Assembly (NCBI GenBank): GCA_028687995.1
Contig: JAQTZA010000001.1
Span: forward strand, 248,001-312,000
DNA: 64,000 nucleotides
Reading direction: 5' to 3'
Source of the DNA: Bacteroidales bacterium
Lineage (GTDB): Bacteria > Bacteroidota > Bacteroidia > Bacteroidales > UBA7332
Shown: one piece after another, positions 1 to 9,211 of the stretch
Layout: every line of letters starts with the position of its first letter
Position numbering within the stretch: position 1 is the stretch's first letter
Position numbers and translations under genes: made by a program
Notes under the pieces: model-generated
Database searches by the model: none
Seen by the model: the letters and a program-made list of their open reading frames with translations, nothing else
Told to the model about the DNA's origin: nothing

Positions 1-2
1 CT

Positions 3-938
3 ATCCCAGTGTGGGACGGTATGAGTAGTGCAAATTGGGTCTCAAAACCGGGCGTGAACGATGGCAGCTCTGCCGATAAATCGTTTTTAATAGAATCACC
101 AGAGCAACTTGCGAAATTGGCTGAATTAGTCAATAAAGGTGAATCTTTCGCTGGAAAATATTTTAAACTTACAACCGATCTTGATCTCAATAATCGTAAT
201 TGGGCAGGAATTGGCGGTCAAAAACCGTTCTCGGGCATTTTCGATGGCGATGGACACATTGTCAAAAACCTGTTTGTGATGAAATGGTCTAACAATATCG
301 GGTTGTTTGGCAAAATTGTGAGTGCAACCATCAAAAATATTGGCGTTGAGAGTGGATCTATCGTTTGTGGTGGAAGCAATGCTGGTGGAATTGCCGGAGA
401 GGCAACAGGTACAGCCGCAGCTCCTTCAACGATAAGTAATTGCTACAACAAAGCCAACCTGAAATGCGGTTCAACCGATCCACGTGTTTATATCGGTGGA
501 ATCGTGGGTATTTTGCTTAATAATAGCAATATAGACCATTGCTATAACAAGGGTAATATTACAAATGATGCCAACATCAGCTCCACTCAAATTGGTGGAA
601 TCACAGGCGCTGCAGCTTCAAATTCTTCAGTCACAAGTTGCTATTCTACCGGATTGGTTGTGGGCAACAATGCAAAAGGTGGTGTAGTAGCATCTAATTG
701 GGCTGCTGTTTCCAATGTATATTACGATTCGGAATTGTGTGTAGGTGCAAATGCTGCCACTCAGGCAATAGGTAGTGCATCTGATGCCTACAATACGAAG
801 GGAATGAAATCTTCGGATATGAAATCTTCATCTTTTGTGGCTTTATTAAACGCTGGTGGCAATCAATGGATTAGCGGCAATGGCGACTATCCATTATTGA
901 GATGGGAAAATGCCAATTTATCTTCTGGAAAGAAGTAA
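3..938 (+). CDS. GLUG-repeat secreted protein, 5' truncated by window edge
   Basis: The reading frame is open to the left edge, so the true start lies outside the window. About 310 residues are visible. They match one complete module of the two downstream paralogs: a WDG opening, a GVNDG turn, an L-x-KLAELVN helix, a DLDL-x-NW strand, a GLFG turn, then glycine-rich GG(I/V)xG repeats with CYN or CYS motifs, characteristic of GLUG-type beta-solenoid repeats. No catalytic residues are recognised. It ends shortly after the module with a basic tail and lacks the T9SS sorting domain present in both neighbours, so it may use another anchor or be a truncated copy. It is first in the visible operon, 78 bp before the next gene. 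A surface adhesin or glycan-binding role is inferred only. Confidence 0.8.
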   Translation: MPVWDGMSSANWVSKPGVNDGSSADKSFLIESPEQLAKLAELVNKGESFAGKYFKLTTDLDLNNRNWAGIGGQKPFSGIFDGDGHIVKNLFVMKWSNNIGLFGKIVSATIKNIGVESGSIVCGGSNAGGIAGEATGTAAAPSTISNCYNKANLKCGSTDPRVYIGGIVGILLNNSNIDHCYNKGNITNDANISSTQIGGITGAAASNSSVTSCYSTGLVVGNNAKGGVVASNWAAVSNVYYDSELCVGANAATQAIGSASDAYNTKGMKSSDMKSSSFVALLNAGGNQWISGNGDYPLLRWENANLSSGKK

Positions 939-1016
939 TCTGATGTTTTCTTTTGAAAACAAAAAATTTCCATTGGGATAATTCTTTTTCACGAATGTTT
1001 ATTAAAACCTTATGCG

Positions 1017-4000
1017 ATGAAGACACGATTTAAACTTCTTTTTCTGATGAATTTGGCTATCCTAAGCGTTTGTGCGACGACTTGGGACGGCATCACAAAA
1101 ACTGCGTGGACAGTTGTTGCTGGCGTAAATGATGGTACATCGTTGAATAAGCCATTATTGATTCAAACACCTGAAAATCTGGCAAAACTTGCCGAATTAG
1201 TCAATGCTGGGAACTCCTATTCGGGAGTTTACTTCAGATTGAATGCTGATTTGGATTTGGGTAGTCATAATTGGACGTGTATTGGAGATGCAGCCCATCC
1301 TTTCTCAGGTAATTTCGATGGTAACTGGCATAAAATTGCAAATCTATCGATTACAAAATGGACGAATTATATTGGTTTATTCGGAGCCATTAGCAGTGCC
1401 TCTATTTCGAATTTAGGCATAGAAAGTGGTTCGATTGTTTTTGGCGGAAGTTACGCCGGCAGTATTGTCGGTCAAGCTTCTGGTACAGCGTCCAAATATT
1501 CCTATATCACTGGTTGTTACAACAAAGCAAATCTCGTAAAAGGAGCGACTGATCCACGAGTTTATTTGGGTGGAATTGCAGGTTTGCTCTTGAATTACAG
1601 TAAAATAATCGCTTGTTACAATACAGGAAATATCACCAATAATGGTAATGCCGCATCAAGCAATACCGGTGGAATTGTAGGAGCAACTGCTAGTGGTTCA
1701 TCTGTATTGAATTGTTATTCGGCAGGTAATATTGTTGGTAATAATATCAAAGGTGGAATTGTAGGATCAAGTTGGGGAACAGTGGCAAATTCCTATTTCG
1801 ATTTTCAGATGTGTACAGGCGCCAATGCCGCATTAAAAGCTATTGGCAGCAATGCTACTCCAGCTAAAGTTGGAGCATGGTATTTTGGCGGATGGAGTTT
1901 CCCAGCCGATGCCAATGGATACACTTATCATATCAGCCCAACGTTGGTCTCTACCTTTTCGGAACGCGAACCACTTTGGGGATGGCGTGAAGATCCGAAA
2001 GGCGTTATGGCTCAACAGATAGATTTTGCTGCAAATAGCGGCCTTTCTTATTGGGGCTTTTGTTGGTACGATACCGCGTTGGTCAGTAATCCAAAATTGA
2101 TGGATAATCTAAATAATGCGCTAAACTCGTTCCTAGTTTCTCCTAATCGAAATCGGTTAGAGTTCTGTTTACTGTCTTGTTTTCCTGTCTCGCGGGCGAC
2201 ATGGGGTAAACTGTGCGATCGAACAATTCAGTATTTCCTTCAACCCAATTATTTGAGAGTGAATGGAAAACCAGTCATGGTGTTTTTCAATTCTGATGAT
2301 GTAATCACCGGATTAGGAGGTATTGATAGTACGGTTGTTTATCTTAATCGTTATCGTCAAAAAGCTAGAGATTTGGGTCTTGGAGAGATTCTTATTGGAG
2401 CCAGAACAAAGCCAAGAATATATGAACCTACTTATCAGAATAAATATGCGCAGTGCGGCTTCGATTTCTTGACCACATATCAGAATGCAAACGAAGGACG
2501 TGTAACGGCAGGAGCCAATGATTATGCCAATTTGATTGCAGGAGATCAATATTCGTGGAATGGAATATCATCTTACACGACGCTTCCATACATTCCGACT
2601 GTTGGTGCAGGATACGATATGCGTCCGTGGGCGACAGATCATCCAACTCAACCGGCTTCTGATTTTTGGTACACCGGTCTTACTCCTGATCGGATTGGGA
2701 CTCATTTTCGTCAAGGCGTAGATTGGGTCAAAAATAATCCTTCGAAAACGCTTGGGAATTTGCTTGTGAGCTACGCTTGGAATGAAAACGGAGAAGGCGG
2801 ATGGTTGAATCCAACGAAAGCCGAAGGTACAGCCCGTTTGGATGCCGTGTCTCGAGCAATAGCTTATGAAACCTCAGACGTGAAGGGTTTGAAAACTAGT
2901 GAAATGAAGGATAGCACCTTTGTTGGATTATTAAATGCCGATGGTAATTTGTGGAAAGTCAATGCTGCTAATTATCCCATTCTATCTTGTTGGGATGGCG
3001 TGACCAAGACGATGTGGAAGAGTGTGGCAGGAGTCAACGATGGCACTTCTATTAACAAACCGTATCTTATTCAATCACCTGAGCACTTGGCGAAATTAGC
3101 AGAATTGGTCAATGGTGGTAATGCTTATTCTGGAACCTTTTTTAGGATGGTCGCAGATATCGATTTAGGAAACCACAATTGGACTTGCATCGGCGATGCG
3201 ACTCATCCATTTTCTGGAAATTTTGACGGGAATTGGCATAAAATCACAAATCTATCCATCACTAAATGGTCAAATTTTATGGGTTTGTTTGGCGCAATCT
3301 CTAGCGGGACAATCAAGAATACCGGAATAGAGAGCGGACTTATAACCTGTGGTGGGAGTTATGCCGGAGGAATAGTCGGACAAGCTTCTGGAACCACATC
3401 TGCGCAATCTTATATTCACTGTTGCTATAACAAAGCCAATCTGGTAAAAGGTGCCACCGATCCTCGAGTTTATCTAGGAGGAATCGCAGGGTTGCTTCTT
3501 AGTAATACCAAATTGGACTTTTGCTACAATCAAGGGAATATCACCAACGATGGTAATGCTGGATCAAGCAATAGTGGAGGAATAGTTGGAGCAATTGCAG
3601 GAAGCTCTTCTGTTTTGAATTCTTATTCTACGGGAATTGTAGTTGGCAATAATGTCAAAGGAGGAGTTTTGGGCTCAAATTGGGCTTCAATCAGCAATAC
3701 TTATTACAATACGGATCTATGTGTTGGGACGAATGCTGCAACTCAGGCAATCGGTAGCAGTGCTAATACTGCAAATGTAAAAGGAAAAACAACTTTAGAG
3801 ATGAAAGATAGCACTTTCGTTGCTTTGCTAAACGCTGGAGATAGCTTGTGGAAAGCTGTAGTTAGCGACTATCCAACCCTATCTGGAACAAGTATTCCTA
3901 CTTTCCGATCAGTTATCTCGTCTGCAATGTTTGAGAATAATTCTCTTCGTGTTTATGTTAATCAACACTACGTGAATGTACGCGAAGCTCCGATGAATAC

Positions 4001-4142
4001 TGATTATCAAGTGACAGATTATATGGGACGAAGTATAAGACATGGAAAAATTGACACTTCTTCTTTCAGATTTGAATTGCCCAATTCAGGAATCTATATT
4101 ATTCGAGTTGCTAGTAAAACATTAAAATTTATCATCAAATAA
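1017..4142 (+). CDS. Secreted two-module GLUG protein with inserted GH99/WbsX-like domain and T9SS tail
   Basis: A 1041-aa protein with an N-terminal signal peptide (MKTRFKLL then a hydrophobic core ending near CAT-T). Residues about 24-280 form one GLUG module. Residues about 280-617 form a different domain resembling the GH99/WbsX glycosidase-like family: AWYFGGW at its start, GLSYWGFCWYD, KPVMVFF, and near its end AWNENGEGGWLNP, which matches the WNE-x-x-EG signature of that family. Residues 618-650 then resume the interrupted GLUG module, and a second module spans about 657-960. The C-terminal 75 residues look like a T9SS sorting domain (YQVTDYMGR, GIYIIRV). The protein is probably exported and surface-attached. 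The start at the ATG gives a clean signal peptide. A glycosidase role for the inserted domain is inferred from motifs; the substrate is unknown. Confidence 0.82.
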   Translation: MKTRFKLLFLMNLAILSVCATTWDGITKTAWTVVAGVNDGTSLNKPLLIQTPENLAKLAELVNAGNSYSGVYFRLNADLDLGSHNWTCIGDAAHPFSGNFDGNWHKIANLSITKWTNYIGLFGAISSASISNLGIESGSIVFGGSYAGSIVGQASGTASKYSYITGCYNKANLVKGATDPRVYLGGIAGLLLNYSKIIACYNTGNITNNGNAASSNTGGIVGATASGSSVLNCYSAGNIVGNNIKGGIVGSSWGTVANSYFDFQMCTGANAALKAIGSNATPAKVGAWYFGGWSFPADANGYTYHISPTLVSTFSEREPLWGWREDPKGVMAQQIDFAANSGLSYWGFCWYDTALVSNPKLMDNLNNALNSFLVSPNRNRLEFCLLSCFPVSRATWGKLCDRTIQYFLQPNYLRVNGKPVMVFFNSDDVITGLGGIDSTVVYLNRYRQKARDLGLGEILIGARTKPRIYEPTYQNKYAQCGFDFLTTYQNANEGRVTAGANDYANLIAGDQYSWNGISSYTTLPYIPTVGAGYDMRPWATDHPTQPASDFWYTGLTPDRIGTHFRQGVDWVKNNPSKTLGNLLVSYAWNENGEGGWLNPTKAEGTARLDAVSRAIAYETSDVKGLKTSEMKDSTFVGLLNADGNLWKVNAANYPILSCWDGVTKTMWKSVAGVNDGTSINKPYLIQSPEHLAKLAELVNGGNAYSGTFFRMVADIDLGNHNWTCIGDATHPFSGNFDGNWHKITNLSITKWSNFMGLFGAISSGTIKNTGIESGLITCGGSYAGGIVGQASGTTSAQSYIHCCYNKANLVKGATDPRVYLGGIAGLLLSNTKLDFCYNQGNITNDGNAGSSNSGGIVGAIAGSSSVLNSYSTGIVVGNNVKGGVLGSNWASISNTYYNTDLCVGTNAATQAIGSSANTANVKGKTTLEMKDSTFVALLNAGDSLWKAVVSDYPTLSGTSIPTFRSVISSAMFENNSLRVYVNQHYVNVREAPMNTDYQVTDYMGRSIRHGKIDTSSFRFELPNSGIYIIRVASKTLKFIIK
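1855..2868 (+). other. GH99/WbsX-like domain nested inside a GLUG module
   Basis: In the other module copies, the segment AIG(S/N) is followed within a few residues by a conserved KG-(x)5-M stretch. Here roughly 335 residues intervene between the equivalent points. The interrupted module resumes in frame with SDVKGLKTSEMKDS. The inserted segment carries the family features GFCWYD and WNENGEG, has no repeats, and no stop codon or frame change is seen at either junction. Boundaries are accurate to about 10 codons. Confidence 0.75.
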
Positions 4143-4209
4143 TCAATTTTAATTTAACAATTTGAGAGCACAACAATCACTAATATTCACATCTAAAAAA
4201 CATCCTATT

Positions 4210-6309
4210 ATGAAAACCAAAATTAAACTTTTTATTCTTGCAAATCTGTTCTTTTTGAGCACCTGGGCTACGGCTTGGGACGGTACTACTAAAACGGCAT
4301 GGTCAAGTGTTGCTGGAGTAAATGACGGAACTTCAATTGATAAACCTTTGCTTATTCAAACCCCAGAAAACTTGGCGAAATTAGCCGAGTTGGTCAATGC
4401 CGGAAGTACCTATTCGGGTACTTATTTCAAATTGGTCGCTGATTTGGATTTAGGAAATCACAACTGGACTCCAATTGGAGATACAGGGCATCCATTTTCA
4501 GGAAATTTCGATGGTAATTGGCATACAATTAGCAACCTATCGATTACAAAATGGACGAATAACATCGGGTTGTTTGGCTTGATAACCAGTGCTACGGTGA
4601 AAAATCTGGGTATTGAAAGCGGATCACTGACTTGCGGTAGTAGCAATGCTGGAGCCATAGTTGGTCAGTCAACAGGTACTGCGGCTAATTATTCAGTTAT
4701 CAGTAGTTGCTATAACAAAGCGAACTTAATTCACGGTGCAACGGATGCACGGGTCTATTTTGGAGGTATTGCAGGTCTTATGTTAAGTTATACTACGTTG
4801 GATCATTGTTACAATAGAGGAAATATTACCAACAATGGGAATGCGGGTTCATCGCAGACAGGAGGTATTGCAGGAGCAATCGCCAGTAATTCATCAATCA
4901 CCAGTTGTTATTCAACAGGCGTAGTTATCGGTAATAATATCAAAGGTGGAATCGTTGGCTCAAATTGGACAACAACTACCTATTCTTACTACAATACAGA
5001 TTTATGTGTTGGTGCTGGTGCTGCTACTCAAGCCATGGGAAATACGGCTAATACGGCTAATGTAAAAGGTCAAACAACAGCTGAAATGACAGCGTCTTCT
5101 TTTGTCTCGACGTTGAATACAGGTGGTACGTCGTGGGCTATAAACGCCGCAACTTACCCTGTCTTGATTGCAAAATGGGATGGGATAACCAAAACTGATT
5201 GGACAGTAGTAGCTGGTGTAAATGACGGTACTTCACCCGAAAAACCATACTTGATTCAAAATCCAGAGCATCTTGCCCGATTAGCTGATTTGGTAAATGG
5301 CGGACAAACATATTCAGGTAAGTATTTCAAATTAACGGCTAATCTGGATTTGAATAACAAAGCGTGGACAAGCATTGGTGGTGTAATTGCTTTCTCTGGA
5401 GTTTTTGATGGCGATTGGCATTCAATCAGCAATTTGTCCATCACAAAATGGACTCAGAATATTGGATTATTTGGATATATTACCAGCGCAACTATCAAAA
5501 ATCTAGGTATTGAAAGTGGTTTGTTGACTTGTGGTGGAAGTAACGCCGGAGCAATTGTTGGACAAGCAACAGGAACTGCTGGAAATTTGTCGTACATCAG
5601 CAACTGTTACAATAAAGCTAATCTTGTGAAAGGAGCAACCGACGCGCGCACATATTTTGGTGGTATTGCAGGTATATTATTGAATTACAGCACAATTGAC
5701 CATTGCTACAACAGAGGTAATATTACAAATGATGGTAATGCAAGTTCTAATCAGACTGGTGGCATTGCAGGTGCAGTTGCTACAGGATCGACTGTGTTTA
5801 GTTGTTATTCAACAGGTATCGTTATTGCCAATAATATTAAAGGAGGAGTAGTTGGATCAAATTGGTCTGCTACAAGTTATGCTTATTACGATGCTGACCT
5901 ATGTGTCGGTGCAAATGCAGCTACTCAAGCAATGGGAAACACTGCAAATACAGCAAATGTAAAAGGCTTAACAACATCTGAAATGACAGCGGCAGCTTTT
6001 GTTACTACGATCAATGCCGCGGGAACTAATTGGGTGGCAAATACAGGTAGCTATCCTCTATTATCTGTTGGAATTGTAACTCCAATTAATTCTCATATTA
6101 GTGATAATGCGATTCATATTTATGCTACGAATCATCTGATTTCGGTAGATGGTGCGACTATTGGTTCAGATTATCTTGTGTCGAATGTAACTGGAGCAAT
6201 TCTATCTAAAGGCATTATTACAGATTCTAAGAATCAATTGACTATTAGTCAACCAGGCATTTACATTGTTCGCGTTGGAAATAGAACTAGTAAAATCTGT
6301 ATTCGATAA
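4210..6309 (+). CDS. Secreted two-module GLUG-repeat protein with T9SS sorting domain
   Basis: A 699-aa protein beginning at the ATG at 4210; an upstream in-frame TTG would add 16 non-signal residues and is rejected. A signal peptide (MKTKIKLFILANLFFL, cleavage near ATA) precedes two modules at about 22-320 and 322-617. Each has the WDG, GVNDGTS, DLDL, GLFG, CYNKANL and GNNIKGG landmarks seen in the preceding gene. The last 75 residues resemble a T9SS sorting domain (YLVSNVTGA, GIYIVRVGN). Unlike its neighbour it has no inserted catalytic-like domain, so it is probably a purely binding or structural surface protein. It sits 67 bp after the previous gene and is a tandem paralog of it. Confidence 0.82.
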   Translation: MKTKIKLFILANLFFLSTWATAWDGTTKTAWSSVAGVNDGTSIDKPLLIQTPENLAKLAELVNAGSTYSGTYFKLVADLDLGNHNWTPIGDTGHPFSGNFDGNWHTISNLSITKWTNNIGLFGLITSATVKNLGIESGSLTCGSSNAGAIVGQSTGTAANYSVISSCYNKANLIHGATDARVYFGGIAGLMLSYTTLDHCYNRGNITNNGNAGSSQTGGIAGAIASNSSITSCYSTGVVIGNNIKGGIVGSNWTTTTYSYYNTDLCVGAGAATQAMGNTANTANVKGQTTAEMTASSFVSTLNTGGTSWAINAATYPVLIAKWDGITKTDWTVVAGVNDGTSPEKPYLIQNPEHLARLADLVNGGQTYSGKYFKLTANLDLNNKAWTSIGGVIAFSGVFDGDWHSISNLSITKWTQNIGLFGYITSATIKNLGIESGLLTCGGSNAGAIVGQATGTAGNLSYISNCYNKANLVKGATDARTYFGGIAGILLNYSTIDHCYNRGNITNDGNASSNQTGGIAGAVATGSTVFSCYSTGIVIANNIKGGVVGSNWSATSYAYYDADLCVGANAATQAMGNTANTANVKGLTTSEMTAAAFVTTINAAGTNWVANTGSYPLLSVGIVTPINSHISDNAIHIYATNHLISVDGATIGSDYLVSNVTGAILSKGIITDSKNQLTISQPGIYIVRVGNRTSKICIR

Positions 6310-6395
6310 ATATTTAGTTGAAATACTGTAGCTTACATTCAGAAATGAGTGTAAGCTACACATTCTACACAAATGATATAACCCTCCCAACAGCC

Positions 6396-7739
6396 ATGAA
6401 AATAAAGCAAATTTTTCTGATTATTCTTATTTCCTGTTTCCCGTCGATGTTTATGGCTCAAGCCCTCAAAGGCTATGAGCAGTATGGGAAATTAATTAAA
6501 GAGAAGATTTATAAGGATTACAAAGGAATGTATCGTCCGGCAGGCGAAGATTTGAAGTATCCTTTTCTAACGCCTGGCAGTCAGCAGTATGCCGATGTAC
6601 TTTGGGATTGGGATTCGTGGTTGAGTAATATTGCCCTTCGTCAAATCTTGTCAGATACCGGATCAACTGCCGATAAGAAAGAGGCTTCTGTCTACGAGCA
6701 AGGGTGTGTTTTGAACTTTCTTTCGTATTGCCATCCCGATGGATGGGCACCAATTTTGATCAAACGCAAGGCTGATTTTATGTCAACAAAGCCAAAGAAC
6801 ATTTATGAAGAGAATATGCACAAGCCTTGTTTAGCGCAGCATGCCGCATTTCTGACTAAAGAGAATAATGGAAATGCCGAATGGTTACGCGAAAAATTTG
6901 AGAACCTTCAGTTTTTCGTTGGCGGATACAAAAATCGTTATCGAAGCGAAGCTACAGGACTCTATTTCTGGCAGAACGATGTGATGATTGGTGTGGATAA
7001 CGATCCGTGTACTTTTTTTCGCCCCGATCGAAGCTCTGCATCTATCTATCTAAACTGCCTAATGTACAAAGAATTACAAGCTATGGTTTATCTAGCTAAT
7101 CAACTTAATTTCCACGAAATAGCTGTGATGTATCAAGCCGATGCTGATAATTTGAAAGAGGCGATTCAGAAAAACTGTTGGGATGAAAGAGATGGATTTT
7201 TCTATAGTGTTGATCTTAATTTGAAACCAATTAATACTGAAAAATGGGGCTTTCACAGTGGAGCTCCACGAGATTGGAATTGCTTAATTCAACGAATTGG
7301 CGTTTGGTCAGGATTCTTAGCGATGTGGGCAGATATCGCCACTCCAGCGCAAGCAAAACGAATGGTAGAAGAGCACTTCAAAAATGAAAAGACATTCAAT
7401 GCTCCTTATGGCGTTCGCTCGTTATCCAAAATGGAGAAAATGTATAATCTCAGAGCAAGTGGCAATCCATCCACGTGGTTAGGTCCTATTTGGGGAGTTT
7501 CCAATTACCTGACTTGGCGTGGTTTAGTGAAGTATGGATACACGAACGAAGCGAAAGAACTTGCCTCTAAAACTATACTGCTTTTTGGTCACGATTTCGA
7601 AAGAACAGGCGTTCTTCACGAATATTATCAACCCGAAAATGGAGAACCTATTCTTAATGCAGGATTTCAAAACTGGAATTATTTGGTATTGAATATGTTG
7701 GATTGGATGGAGAATAAAAAAGTAGTCTCTGAATTCTAA
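6396..7739 (+). CDS. GH37/GH63-like (alpha/alpha)6-barrel glycosidase, secreted
   Basis: A 447-aa protein starting at the ATG that gives a signal peptide (MKIKQIFLIILISCFPSMFMA); the frame is open upstream but that extension is not signal-like. Motifs typical of trehalase-like/GH63-type alpha-toroid hydrolases are visible: WDWDSW near residue 60, GPIWGVSNYLTWRG in the last quarter, and EYYQPENGEP plus FQNWNYLV near the end. Such enzymes cleave alpha-linked glucosides or mannosides by inversion. The exact family and substrate are not decidable from motifs. It is 87 bp after a GLUG gene and only 5 bp before a sulfatase, so it belongs to the same operon and probably acts on the same, likely sulfated, glycan in the periplasm or outside the cell. 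Confidence 0.75.
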   Translation: MKIKQIFLIILISCFPSMFMAQALKGYEQYGKLIKEKIYKDYKGMYRPAGEDLKYPFLTPGSQQYADVLWDWDSWLSNIALRQILSDTGSTADKKEASVYEQGCVLNFLSYCHPDGWAPILIKRKADFMSTKPKNIYEENMHKPCLAQHAAFLTKENNGNAEWLREKFENLQFFVGGYKNRYRSEATGLYFWQNDVMIGVDNDPCTFFRPDRSSASIYLNCLMYKELQAMVYLANQLNFHEIAVMYQADADNLKEAIQKNCWDERDGFFYSVDLNLKPINTEKWGFHSGAPRDWNCLIQRIGVWSGFLAMWADIATPAQAKRMVEEHFKNEKTFNAPYGVRSLSKMEKMYNLRASGNPSTWLGPIWGVSNYLTWRGLVKYGYTNEAKELASKTILLFGHDFERTGVLHEYYQPENGEPILNAGFQNWNYLVLNMLDWMENKKVVSEF

Positions 7740-7744
7740 TAACC

Positions 7745-9178
7745 ATGAATAATCCGATTTTCAGTACACTATCTATTGCAACAACTCTATCGGTGTCATT
7801 GCCAATTTTTGCTCAAGAAAATGCGAAAGTAAAGAGACCTAATATTGTTGTTTTCATTGCAGATGATGCTGGAATGGACTTTGGTTGTTACGGCAATCCG
7901 AATATTTCGACGCCCAATATTGATAAACTGGCTCGTGACGGAATACGATTTCAGAATGCTTTTTTGACATCTCCACAATCGAGTCCATCGCGAACAAGTA
8001 TGTTAAGCGGTAAGTTTGCGCACACCATTGGCACCGAAGATTTGCACAGTGGATTGGACAACAAGACCTCTATTTTGCCGAAATATCTCCATCAAGGAGG
8101 TTATACTACGGCTTATATGCTGAAAACTCATTGGGGAGATAATGGCGATAAACAATGGGACTACCATATTGAAGGAAATTATTTGCCTAATCAGGGGCCT
8201 TTGGAAGAAGGAATTTTTCAGAATTACACTCGTTTTCTAGATCAACATAAATCATCTCCATTCTTTTTATGGGTGGGATTTGTAGATCCGCATCGTCCAT
8301 ATAATCGAAATAATACAGTTCAAATCAATAGTCCCAAAAAAATCAAGATCCCGCCCTATTTAGTAAATGATGCTGAGACGAAACGAGATTTTGCAGATTA
8401 CTACAACGAGTTGTCGCGCATGGACAAGGATGTCGGGCGCATGATGCGTGAATTAGAGCAACGAGGATTGATGGAGAATACAATTATCGTATTTCTAAGT
8501 GATAATGGAATGCCTTTCCCTCGGGCTAAAGGCTCGTTGTACGATTCTGGAATTCAAACTCCGCTTATTTTTAGCTGGAAAGGTAGAATTGAGAAGGGCG
8601 TTGTTTCACACAATGGATTAGTAAGCACGGTTGATCTGGCTCCTACGCTTCTCGATTTGGCAGGCTTACCGATTCAGACGGATATGTTTGGTCGAGGATT
8701 TAAGAATATTCTGTTTAATCATCAGGCTACAGGACAAGAATATGTCTATTCTGAGCGGAATTGGCACGATACAGACGAATATATTCGATGCATTCGATCC
8801 TCAAAATATAAGCTGATATACAATGCTTATTACGATTTGCCACACGGCACGCCAATGGATTTAAGCACAAGTCCCTCGTGGTATGCCCTTAAAAAAAGAC
8901 AACGCAAGGGTCATTTACCCAACGCAATGAGTCAGATTTTTACGTCACCCAGAGCTATGGTCGAGATCTATGATCTTGAGCACGATCCTTACGAGTTGAA
9001 TAATCTGGCTGACCGTGCTGAATATTTGAACATTGGTCAACAATTATCTCACCAGTTGGTCAAATGGCAAGCCGAAACCAACGATTTGCCTTGGTGGACG
9101 CATCGACGATCAGATCAAAATGATCGTATCACAGGATTCCCTCTTTTTGAGACACGTCCACCGTTGTGGGGAGACTGA
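7745..9178 (+). CDS. Serine-type sulfatase, sulfamidase (S1_8)-like
   Basis: A 477-aa type I sulfatase with a signal peptide ending at IFAQ. Metal-binding ADD near residue 39 begins the alkaline-phosphatase-fold core. The active-site signature reads SSPSRTSMLSG, so the residue to be converted to formylglycine is serine, not cysteine. Later landmarks are LKTHWG, DPHRPY and SDNGMPFP. Overall layout resembles heparan N-sulfatase-like (S1_8) enzymes, particularly ADDxG and the DNG-x-PFP stretch. It follows the GH37/63-like gene by 5 bp and precedes a second sulfatase by 33 bp. Ser-type sulfatases need the radical-SAM maturase anSME, which is not in this window. The exact sulfated substrate is unknown. 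Confidence 0.88.
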   Translation: MNNPIFSTLSIATTLSVSLPIFAQENAKVKRPNIVVFIADDAGMDFGCYGNPNISTPNIDKLARDGIRFQNAFLTSPQSSPSRTSMLSGKFAHTIGTEDLHSGLDNKTSILPKYLHQGGYTTAYMLKTHWGDNGDKQWDYHIEGNYLPNQGPLEEGIFQNYTRFLDQHKSSPFFLWVGFVDPHRPYNRNNTVQINSPKKIKIPPYLVNDAETKRDFADYYNELSRMDKDVGRMMRELEQRGLMENTIIVFLSDNGMPFPRAKGSLYDSGIQTPLIFSWKGRIEKGVVSHNGLVSTVDLAPTLLDLAGLPIQTDMFGRGFKNILFNHQATGQEYVYSERNWHDTDEYIRCIRSSKYKLIYNAYYDLPHGTPMDLSTSPSWYALKKRQRKGHLPNAMSQIFTSPRAMVEIYDLEHDPYELNNLADRAEYLNIGQQLSHQLVKWQAETNDLPWWTHRRSDQNDRITGFPLFETRPPLWGD

Positions 9179-9211
9179 AATTATCACCTTAAAAAAACAA
9201 ATACGCAGCGA

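Noticed and set aside
940..965. Small hairpin GTTTTC-TTTT-GAAAAC after the first GLUG gene as a terminator
   Set aside because: The stem is AT-rich and weak and is followed by A, not T; the next gene is only 78 bp downstream in the same orientation.
1833..2880. Possibility that the GH99-like segment is a separate gene or a frameshift or assembly artefact
   Set aside because: The frame is open through both junctions, there is no internal start with a signal, and the interrupted module resumes exactly at the expected motif.
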